A stretch of 64,000 nucleotides of DNA from Spirosoma profusum (GTDB lineage Bacteria; Bacteroidota; Bacteroidia; Cytophagales; Spirosomataceae): the NCBI RefSeq assembly GCF_014699005.1, contig NZ_JACWZY010000001.1, forward strand, positions 372,001 to 436,000, written 5' to 3'. The translations under genes were made by a program, and so were the position numbers. The notes under the pieces were generated by a model. That model ran no database searches. It saw nothing but the letters and a program-made list of their open reading frames with translations, and was not told the DNA's origin. Of this stretch, positions 28,500 through 35,754 are shown piece by piece. Every line of letters starts with the position of its first letter. Position 1 is the first letter of the stretch.

Positions 28500-31400
28500 T
28501 GAATGCCGCGCTTTGTTGCCCGATAAAGTGCTTCTACGATATTGGTTCGGGTATTTAACGTAATGACTTTATTGTTGTTACGTGTTGGATAAACCCGGTT
28601 CGATAGAAAAACGTAGGTGATGTTATAGGCCGGATCCGGTTCAACCCAAACGAACGTACCAGTGAAACCAGAGTGCCCATAGCTGGCTTTCGTGGCCGAC
28701 CGTGGACCATTGCCTGAATACGTGAACGACGGTTTGTCGAAACCTAATCCCCGTCGGTTGCCAAGTTCAGGGAATTGATAACGGGTAAATTCGGCAATGG
28801 TTTTCTGGGAAATGAATCGCTGTCCGCCGTAGCTACCCTGCTGCCGATACATCTCATACAACTTCATCAAATCATTAGCGGTGCCAAACAGACCCGCATG
28901 ACCCGATAAACCGTCGAGCATAGCCGCACCTTCGTCGTGTACGCGCCCCCAGATGAGCGTTTTACGGAATAGAGAGTCGTACTCTGTTGGAACAATTTGA
29001 CTTAACGAATAGAACCGGCGGGGTTGGAACGTAAGCGTCGAAGCACCCAACGGGCGGTAAAAACTGCTTTTAACGTATTCTTCGAAATCAGTGCCCGTGA
29101 TACGTTTCACAATCTGCGGATACAGGATGAACGACAGGTCGGAATAAACGTACTCTTTCTTTGGATTGAGTGGAGAATCTCTGATTTGCTCGAAAATGGT
29201 TTTTGGATACCGCCGGAATTCGTACAGACTGTCGGTCACTTCAATCGGGTATCGACCGCTACGTTCTTTTTGAAACGTTTTGGATTTCCACGTACCATCC
29301 GGGTTTTTGGTGTCCATCCAGAACGGAATCCAGGCTTTTAGTCGGGCCTGATGCGTCAATACGTCCCGCCAGACCAGATCCGCTTTGTTTGATTTTTTAA
29401 AGCTGGGCAGGTAATCGGCCATTTTTCCGTTCAGATTGAACTTGCCCTCATCGACCAGTTTCATCAGCGAAGGCGTCGACGTACTGACTTTAGTGACCGA
29501 TGCCATATCAAATAAATCGTCGAGTTGGGTGGGCTTAGGTTCAGCACCGAGTGAGGCATCGTAGGTATGGTTCCCGTACGCTTTGCGGAAAATAACTTTG
29601 CCATCTTTGGCCATCTGCACTACGCAGCCTGGAAATGCATGTTCGGTAAGACCGACGTTCACCAGCGAATCGACCTGCTGGGCCAGGTAACGGCTGTCAA
29701 TGCCAACTTCTTCGGGAATGGTGTATTTGAGCCGCCCAATCGACTGAACAGGCAGGCCATCTCCCGCCCGGAATCGTTGATTGACTGTTACGGGCAATTT
29801 CCCCGACGCGCCAATCGCGCCAAAAATCAACTGCGCCGATAACTCTTCGGTATAATTGGTTAGTTGATAGGGCATTACGATAGCTCGCGCGTCTTCGATA
29901 TTTCGACTGATTTTGACCGTATCCATCGGAAAAGTCAGCTTATCCAGTACGTAGGCGTTGCCGAATACCGTTACGACCGCTTTCCCGGTAGACACCATTT
30001 CACTAACCAGAGCTGCTGTTTTAGCCTGCATCCCATATTTAGCGGCCGGGCGGATGTTATTCAAATGAACATCAACCAGAATCAGGTTGTAGTTTTTGAG
30101 CGAATCACGTACCGCTGCCAACGTTGAATCTGGTGTGCGCGATGTTACGTTGAAATGATCGACTTGCGTGTAGTTGCCAGCCATTTGCTGAAACGCGGTG
30201 ATCTTATCACTTTCGATGGCTACCGAAGCAATACGTAACGTATCGAGTCGCTGCAAAGGCAGGATATTTTTATCGTTTTTCAAAACGGTCAGGCTGGATT
30301 CGGTGAGTTTCCGATTCAGCAAATCGTCTTGCACGGAGTTAAGATCGTTGACCAGATTTTCCATCACAATTGGCTTGTACTGATCGAGACCTGCCCATGC
30401 TTTGGCACGTAGCACTTTCAGGCAACGAGCATCTAACGATGCCTGCGTGATACGTCCATCGGCTACGGATTGTTTGATTTGGGCCAGTGCAGCCGGTACG
30501 TCCTCCGTAAATTCCAGTACGTCCATGCCCGCTTCAATACCCAGTTTGTCAGCCTGCCCCGATGGGAAATATTTGGTTACACCTTTCATGTTCATGGCGT
30601 CGGAAAACACCAATCCCTGAAAGCCCAACTCGTTTTTGAGCAGATTTGTAACGATAGCCGGTGAGAGGGTAGACGGGCGATTTCGGGTTGTATCCAGCGA
30701 TGGAATGCTCAGGTGTGCGACCATAACGCCCGACGCTCCTGCGCTGATTAATTGCCGAAACGGATAAAGCTCCAGCGAATCGAGTTGCGCCCGGCTTTTG
30801 GCAATCAAAGGCAAATCATAGTGCGAATCGGTACCTGTATCGCCGTGTCCAGGGAAGTGCTTAAGGCTGGTTAACAGGCGGTTATCCTGCATTCCCCGCA
30901 TATACGCGAGGGCTTTTCGTGCCACGTCGTATTTGTTCTCGCCGAACGAGCGGAAGTTGATGACCGGATTATTCGGGTTGTTATTGACATCGACTGTCGG
31001 GGCAAAATTGATTTGCATTCCCAACCGGCGCGCCTGTCGAGCCAGATTTGCGCCCATTCGGTAAATTAAGCTGTCGTTCCCCTGAATGGCTCCCAGCGTC
31101 ATCTGATACGGATACCGTACCGTACTATCCAGCCGCATAGCTATTCCCCATTCGGCATCCATAGCAATGAGCAGCGGTACGTTTGATATCGCCTGTAATC
31201 GATTCGTGAGCAATGCCTGACGTACCGGTCCGCCCTGAAACATAACCACCCCACCCAGTTTATAGGTTTGCACCAGACGTATCAACGAATCTTCGTAAGT
31301 AGGTTTGCGGTTGGAGTAACCAGCGACCATAATTAACTGGGCAATCCGGTCGTCAGGATTCATATTAGTGAACACCGAATCGGCCCAACACGCCTGACGC

Positions 31401-31501
31401 TCATTGAGTTGTAGAAATGAAGGTGATTTAGTTTGCGCGAATGAAGTGAACGACAACAGCAGGCAGCAGAAGCCGAAGAAAATGGACCGGCAATAGGGCA
31501 T
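28496..31501 (-). CDS. GH3 beta-N-acetylglucosaminidase fused to a beta-lactamase-fold serine hydrolase
   Basis: A 1001-residue secreted fusion. The signal peptide MPYCRSIFFGFCCLLLSFTSFAQ begins at the ATG at 31501; an upstream frame start at 31540 would read through the promoter-like element and is rejected. The N-terminal half is GH3 of the NagZ kind, with KHFPGHGDT at about 207 (catalytic His loop) and the nucleophile in FSDAMNMKG near 300. A GH3 C-terminal domain spans about 380-590. The C-terminal 400 residues are a class C beta-lactamase/PBP-like fold with SVTK (SxxK), YSD (the YxN position) and HSGFTG (HxG). It probably hydrolyses muropeptide sugars and perhaps trims peptides in the periplasm; antibiotic hydrolysis is not implied. 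Confidence 0.92.
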   Translation of the reverse strand: MPYCRSIFFGFCCLLLSFTSFAQTKSPSFLQLNERQACWADSVFTNMNPDDRIAQLIMVAGYSNRKPTYEDSLIRLVQTYKLGGVVMFQGGPVRQALLTNRLQAISNVPLLIAMDAEWGIAMRLDSTVRYPYQMTLGAIQGNDSLIYRMGANLARQARRLGMQINFAPTVDVNNNPNNPVINFRSFGENKYDVARKALAYMRGMQDNRLLTSLKHFPGHGDTGTDSHYDLPLIAKSRAQLDSLELYPFRQLISAGASGVMVAHLSIPSLDTTRNRPSTLSPAIVTNLLKNELGFQGLVFSDAMNMKGVTKYFPSGQADKLGIEAGMDVLEFTEDVPAALAQIKQSVADGRITQASLDARCLKVLRAKAWAGLDQYKPIVMENLVNDLNSVQDDLLNRKLTESSLTVLKNDKNILPLQRLDTLRIASVAIESDKITAFQQMAGNYTQVDHFNVTSRTPDSTLAAVRDSLKNYNLILVDVHLNNIRPAAKYGMQAKTAALVSEMVSTGKAVVTVFGNAYVLDKLTFPMDTVKISRNIEDARAIVMPYQLTNYTEELSAQLIFGAIGASGKLPVTVNQRFRAGDGLPVQSIGRLKYTIPEEVGIDSRYLAQQVDSLVNVGLTEHAFPGCVVQMAKDGKVIFRKAYGNHTYDASLGAEPKPTQLDDLFDMASVTKVSTSTPSLMKLVDEGKFNLNGKMADYLPSFKKSNKADLVWRDVLTHQARLKAWIPFWMDTKNPDGTWKSKTFQKERSGRYPIEVTDSLYEFRRYPKTIFEQIRDSPLNPKKEYVYSDLSFILYPQIVKRITGTDFEEYVKSSFYRPLGASTLTFQPRRFYSLSQIVPTEYDSLFRKTLIWGRVHDEGAAMLDGLSGHAGLFGTANDLMKLYEMYRQQGSYGGQRFISQKTIAEFTRYQFPELGNRRGLGFDKPSFTYSGNGPRSATKASYGHSGFTGTFVWVEPDPAYNITYVFLSNRVYPTRNNNKVITLNTRTNIVEALYRATKRGIQ

Positions 31502-31537
31502 AAGTAGGCAGAATTGAATATTGGTCTCCCAAAAATA

Positions 31538-31545
31538 CAAAACTA
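31538..31545 (-). promoter_or_regulatory. TAnnTTTG-type -7 element before the GH3 fusion
   Basis: The minus strand reads TAGTTTTG, matching the Bacteroidota -7 consensus, and would start transcription about 30 nt before the ATG at 31501. No convincing -33 box is seen. Confidence 0.4.
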
Positions 31546-31586
31546 TTCTACAGCACCCATGAAAAAGCCAATCTGGCGCTACTACG

Positions 31587-32519
31587 TTACGACGTACCGA
31601 GTTGTTTCCGATACTGCGCGGGCGACTGACCCATTTCCCGCCGGAAGAGTTTCATGAAATACGTAAGGTTGTTGAAACCGCATTGCGTGCTGATGTCGTC
31701 CAGGCAGCGGTTGGTGGTACGTAGCAGTTTCGATGCTTGGGTGATACGTTGTTGATTGATATAATCGACAGGTGTCAGGCCGAAAGTTTGCTTAAACGTG
31801 CGGTAAAAATTGGGCTCACTCATACACGCCTGGTCGGCCAGTTCCTTGATTTGCAAATTCCGGTGCAGGAATTTGTTGATGTACTGTGCTATGTGTGCCA
31901 GCCGGTTAACGCTAACCAGCGACGTAGCTGGACTAAGTAATAGCGCCCGCGCCTGCGTCTGCATGAGTCTGACAACCAGTTCCTGCAATACCAGATTAGC
32001 GAATACGTCTTTGGCCTTATTATTCTCCGTGAAAATATAAATCAGGCGGGCGATGAGCTGGTGAATGGGGCCATCATTGGTCAGAAAGAAGTTTTGCTGA
32101 CCAAATTGCCATCCCTGAGGAGTATCTACCAACGGTGTTTGATCGTTGAGCAGGTCGGTAACCTGCCGTACTTTATCGGGAGCAATCGCCAGGGCCAGGC
32201 ATTGGGTCGGATTCTGCAATTGCGCTTCCGGGAAATCAATTCGCATGGTCTCATCACCCGGAACGATGACCGACTCTCCGGGTAGAAAATCAAACGATGG
32301 CGTATTGGGCAAATGCATCACCTTCTTACCACGTATCATGCTGGCCAATACTGGACTACCAAACGTAAGTTCAACCTTCTCCGCTACGTGTTGCGTTTCG
32401 TAAATATTCAGTTCAGCCGTGTCGATAGTGTAGGCTGTCCGGTTTTCTACCTCCTGTTCCAGCCGTCGCGACTGCAAATGACGAGAAACATCGAAGGAGG
32501 GCATTTGTCCGCTTTTCAT
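31587..32519 (-). CDS. AraC-family transcriptional regulator
   Basis: A 310-residue regulator: an N-terminal cupin-like effector domain (about 40-190, AraC_N type) and a C-terminal double helix-turn-helix (about 205-305) ending with the signature CGFNNLTYFMKLFRREMGQSPAQY, given here in two parts CGFNNLTYFMKL and FRREMGQSPAQY. It is divergent from the aldehyde dehydrogenase gene with a 378-bp gap, the usual arrangement for a local activator of aldehyde or alcohol oxidation. The start ATG at 32519 is followed by AAAAGCGGACAAAT, whose complement is a 14-mer also found in the tandem repeat upstream of the export operon. Confidence 0.9.
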   Translation of the reverse strand: MKSGQMPSFDVSRHLQSRRLEQEVENRTAYTIDTAELNIYETQHVAEKVELTFGSPVLASMIRGKKVMHLPNTPSFDFLPGESVIVPGDETMRIDFPEAQLQNPTQCLALAIAPDKVRQVTDLLNDQTPLVDTPQGWQFGQQNFFLTNDGPIHQLIARLIYIFTENNKAKDVFANLVLQELVVRLMQTQARALLLSPATSLVSVNRLAHIAQYINKFLHRNLQIKELADQACMSEPNFYRTFKQTFGLTPVDYINQQRITQASKLLRTTNRCLDDISTQCGFNNLTYFMKLFRREMGQSPAQYRKQLGTS

Positions 32520-32897
32520 AGGGTATCTGTGAAGGAATTGCCTGATAAATAAGCATTTGGCTAGCTAAATGTACGTATTTATTGGTAATTAAAAATTGAT
32601 ATAATACAATTAATAACCTCTTTCAGAACAAATCGTTTGATTTGTTACATGCCCGTTTCTGGTTAAAAAAACGTAAAATCTGGTAAATATTCACTCTGGA
32701 ATACATAGGGGCCGGTTAAACCTAATTAGTACGTGCATTCTTAAACAAATTCGTTGCCCAAATTACTCTGGCGATTAAATGATTCAGTCAATTTTGATAG
32801 AATCGTTCAGTCGAATGATACGATCGCTGAACTTTCCATTGACTAATTCCAGCAAACTTTGTGACAAATCCAATTTTAACTTTTTTCTGCATTAGTT
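32520..32897. promoter_or_regulatory. Divergent regulatory region, araC-like / aldehyde dehydrogenase
   Basis: AT-rich 378-bp gap without a plausible gene. It contains a perfect inverted repeat AACAAATC-GTTT-GATTTGTT at 32627-32646 and two TTCAGTC copies at 32783 and 32806, 23 bp apart, that could be AraC half-sites. An AAACTTTG resembling a -7 element lies about 40 bp before the dehydrogenase start. Confidence 0.45.
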
Positions 32898-34424
32898 ATG
32901 GAAGTCCTGGAAGCCCCCAGTAAAATTCTGCCCCGGCCAGAGTTTAAAACGCAGTACGAAAACTACATTGGTGGTAAGTGGGTTGCGCCGGTTGGTGGCG
33001 AATATTTCAACAATACGTCGCCGGTCGATGACAGCCTGATTGCTCGTGTACCCCGTTCGAAAGCTGCCGATATAGAATTAGCAATCGATGCGGCTCACAA
33101 GGCATTTACGGGTTGGTCGCGTACGTCGGCTACCGAACGTAGCAACATGCTCATCCGTATTGCCGACCGTATCGAACAGAATTTAGAATTCTTAGCGCGT
33201 GTCGAAACGGTTGAAAATGGCAAGGCTGTTCGTGAAACGATGGCCGCCGATTTGCCGCTGGTGGTCGATCACTTCCGGTATTTTGCGGGCGTTATCCGGG
33301 CCGAAGAAGGTTCAATCGCCGAACTGGATACTGATACAGTTTCCATGATTATCAAAGAGCCAATTGGTGTTGTCGGACAGATTATTCCCTGGAATTTCCC
33401 ACTGCTGATGGCGACCTGGAAACTGGCCCCGGCCTTGGCGGCTGGTTGCTGCGTAGTCATGAAACCCGCCGAACAAACGCCAACCTCAATTCTGGTACTG
33501 ATGGAAATTCTGGAAGGCTTGATTCCACCGGGCGTAGTGAACATTGTGAACGGGTTTGGCCCCGAAGCTGGTAAACCACTGGCGCAGTCGAAGCGGATTG
33601 CGAAAGTTGCCTTTACGGGCGAAACCACTACGGGGCGACTTATTATGCAGTATGCGTCGGAAAACCTGATTCCCGTTACGATGGAGTTAGGCGGCAAATC
33701 GCCCAATATTTTTCTGGAATCGATTGCGGATGCCGACGATGAGTTTTTCGACAAATGCGTAGAAGGCGCCGTGATGTTTGCCCTGAACCAAGGTGAAATC
33801 TGCACTTGTCCCTCGCGCTTGCTGATTCACGAACGCGCTTACGACCGGTTTATTGAGCGCGTTATCGAACGTACTAAAGCCATCAAAATGGGGCATCCGC
33901 TCGACCCGGATACCATGATGGGAGCGCAGGCTAGCAACGACCAGTACGAGAAAATCCTGTCATACATCGACATTGGTAAACAGGAAGGTGCTGAAGTGCT
34001 CACGGGTGGCGGACCCGCCGGACTGGTTGGCGATGGCCTTGACTCCGGCTATTACATCCAGCCGACCATTTTCAAAGGCAATAATAAAATGCGGGTTTTT
34101 CAGGAGGAAATCTTCGGGCCGGTGGTGTCGGTTGCTACGTTCAAAGATCAGAATGAAGCGATTTCAATGGCAAACGATACGTTGTATGGCCTCGGCGCTG
34201 GCGTCTGGACGCGCGATGCACATGAGTTATACCAGGTTCCGCGTCAGATTCAGGCGGGCCGAGTTTGGGTCAACTGCTACCACAACTATCCGGCGCATGC
34301 ACCGTTTGGTGGCTATAAAAAATCAGGTTTCGGCCGGGAGAATCACCACATGATGCTCAATCACTATCGACAGAGCAAAAACCTGCTGATTTCGTACAGC
34401 AAAACCAAATTAGGTTTCTTTTAA
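32898..34424 (+). CDS. NAD-dependent aldehyde dehydrogenase
   Basis: A 508-residue cytosolic dehydrogenase oxidising an aldehyde (acetaldehyde-like substrates are typical of this subgroup) to the acid. Motifs in order: PWNFPLLM (Asn169-equivalent), FTGETTTGR (cofactor-binding glycine loop), MELGGKSPN (general-base Glu) and [10 protein letters not shown] with the catalytic Cys at about 303. The GEICTCPSR form is that of the AldB/ExaC type usually found next to DUF779 proteins, as here. The frame is intact and begins at the ATG at 32898. It is probably activated by the divergent AraC protein and co-transcribed with the DUF779 gene 87 bp downstream. Confidence 0.95.
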   Translation: MEVLEAPSKILPRPEFKTQYENYIGGKWVAPVGGEYFNNTSPVDDSLIARVPRSKAADIELAIDAAHKAFTGWSRTSATERSNMLIRIADRIEQNLEFLARVETVENGKAVRETMAADLPLVVDHFRYFAGVIRAEEGSIAELDTDTVSMIIKEPIGVVGQIIPWNFPLLMATWKLAPALAAGCCVVMKPAEQTPTSILVLMEILEGLIPPGVVNIVNGFGPEAGKPLAQSKRIAKVAFTGETTTGRLIMQYASENLIPVTMELGGKSPNIFLESIADADDEFFDKCVEGAVMFALNQGEICTCPSRLLIHERAYDRFIERVIERTKAIKMGHPLDPDTMMGAQASNDQYEKILSYIDIGKQEGAEVLTGGGPAGLVGDGLDSGYYIQPTIFKGNNKMRVFQEEIFGPVVSVATFKDQNEAISMANDTLYGLGAGVWTRDAHELYQVPRQIQAGRVWVNCYHNYPAHAPFGGYKKSGFGRENHHMMLNHYRQSKNLLISYSKTKLGFF

Positions 34425-34511
34425 CAAGTAGACAGCGAAGGTGAGGGGAGGAGGTAACCGTAAAATGTTGCTTTCCTCCCTTATTTGCTTTTATTCATTA
34501 ACCCACTGATT

Positions 34512-34898
34512 ATGATAACTGAAACCATTTCTCGAGTCGACGTAACGCCTGCCGCCCTGGAGGTTATTGAGAAACTTCGTGCCGAGAACGGACCGCTGAT
34601 GTTTCATCAGAGTGGCGGTTGCTGCGACGGGTCGTCGCCCATGTGTTACGCGCAGGGCGACTTTATCATTGGCTCGTCGGATGTGTGGCTGGGGCAGATT
34701 GACAGCTGTGATTTCTGGATGTCGGGAGATCAGTTCGAGTACTGGAAGCACACGCATTTAACTATAGACGTAACACCCGGACGCGGGGCCAGTTTTTCGC
34801 TTGAAATTCCACTTGGTGTGCGTTTCCTGATACGTTCTCGCTTATTCACCGAAGATGAATTTGCTCATCTGACGCCGATACGTATTGGTAATGAATAG
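34512..34898 (+). CDS. DUF779 protein linked to aldehyde dehydrogenase
   Basis: A 128-residue cytosolic protein of the DUF779 family, which in many genomes follows an ExaC/AldB-type dehydrogenase. Its hallmark is the Cys-rich HQSGGCCDGSSPMC at about residues 32-45, followed by a beta-rich core (DSCDFWMS, PGRGASFSLE). The cysteines suggest metal or redox binding; an accessory or chaperone role for the dehydrogenase is an inference from gene context. I use the ATG at 34512; the longer frame would need a TTG at 34485. Its stop codon is followed at once by a GC-rich palindrome. Confidence 0.88.
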   Translation: MITETISRVDVTPAALEVIEKLRAENGPLMFHQSGGCCDGSSPMCYAQGDFIIGSSDVWLGQIDSCDFWMSGDQFEYWKHTHLTIDVTPGRGASFSLEIPLGVRFLIRSRLFTEDEFAHLTPIRIGNE

Positions 34899-34922
34899 TA
34901 GCGCGGCCGGTCGGCCGCGCTA
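34899..34922. terminator. Bidirectional GC-rich hairpin between convergent genes
   Basis: Arms TAGCGCGGCCG at 34899-34909 and its complement at 34912-34922, loop GT. It lies between the DUF779 stop and the GLPGLI stop, so it can serve both strands. No uridine run follows. Confidence 0.65.
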
Positions 34923-34929
34923 TAACTTA

Positions 34930-35670
34930 TTAATAACGTAGTGCCCAATATGGGTTGCGGTGAGCGGTCATACTTTCTGCAATGTGCTGTTTAATGAGCG
35001 TATCGTAGGCCGCATCATTGATTTTCTTGCCCTTCATTTTAGGGAGTTTAAGCTCTTCAGGTGTCACTTTTTTGAGTGTTACCTTGGTCGCTTCGATCAC
35101 TACGTCGTCGTTGAGACTAAGTTCCAGAATTGCACCGGGTAAGCCATTATAGCGCTCCGGCCCCGCTGATACTGGAATATCCTGCGCAAACCAGGCCGTA
35201 ATTTTTTGTTTTTTGATCGGATCTTCGGTTTCGGCCTTCATGCACACATAACCAGCAATGTCTTTAATCTGATTGCCGATTTTCCAGGTTGGAGTACGTA
35301 GCGAGTCCTCAACAATGTAGGTTTTCCCCAACATTTCTATCAGGTCGATTTTTTGATCTTTTGCAAAATTTCGATAAAGTACCAGTTCGGAATTGCGCCA
35401 GGAATACCGACCGTCTTCGGTTTCTCCCTGCCCAGCGTAGGTGTATAGGCTCTCATTTTCTGTAAAGGTTAACGTCATCTTTTCTTTGGACTCATCATCG
35501 TTCTTCCAGGTCTGGGCGGCCCGATCTTTTTGTTCCTGGCTCAGATAAGTCAATCGGGTAATGAGTTTAGTCCAATACGTTTTGCGCTCGTACGTAATGA
35601 CGCCCTCGGTGTTTTGCGCCCACGAGGCAGTACTTAACAGAAGAAATAATCCAATCAAGTAAGGTTTCAT
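34930..35670 (-). CDS. GLPGLI-family secreted protein
   Basis: A 246-residue periplasmic protein with signal peptide MKPYLIGLFLLLSTASWAQ. The start at 35670 is chosen for that peptide; the frame extends to 35754 without similarity. The family mark is YNGLPGAILEL at about 180-190 of the mature frame, preceded by the typical ITAWFAQDIPVSAGP. GLPGLI proteins (TIGR01200) are Bacteroidota-specific, of unknown function, and often follow an outer-membrane beta-barrel protein with a carboxypeptidase-like plug, exactly as here. The two are probably one transcript and may form an envelope complex. Confidence 0.92.
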   Translation of the reverse strand: MKPYLIGLFLLLSTASWAQNTEGVITYERKTYWTKLITRLTYLSQEQKDRAAQTWKNDDESKEKMTLTFTENESLYTYAGQGETEDGRYSWRNSELVLYRNFAKDQKIDLIEMLGKTYIVEDSLRTPTWKIGNQIKDIAGYVCMKAETEDPIKKQKITAWFAQDIPVSAGPERYNGLPGAILELSLNDDVVIEATKVTLKKVTPEELKLPKMKGKKINDAAYDTLIKQHIAESMTAHRNPYWALRY

Positions 35671-35700
35671 GTGTTTTTGTTTCAGGGTTTCATTAAACAT

Positions 35701-35737
35701 CTTTTTGTCATTCCCGCGAAGGAAGAATGACAAAAAG
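35701..35737. repeat. Short member of the GTCAT...GAAGGA inverted-repeat family
   Basis: Arms CTTTTTGTCATTC at 35701-35713 and its complement at 35725-35737 surround CCGCGAAGGAA. It sits between the beta-barrel protein stop and the GLPGLI start and looks like a contracted version of the elements at 43997 and 58027. Confidence 0.7.
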
Positions 35738-35754
35738 GCTAAACAAGGTTGCAA

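Noticed and set aside
28496..31501. Reading the C-terminal domain as an antibiotic-resistance beta-lactamase
   Set aside because: The SxxK fold is shared with many peptidases and esterases, and fusion to a GH3 wall hydrolase points to wall turnover.
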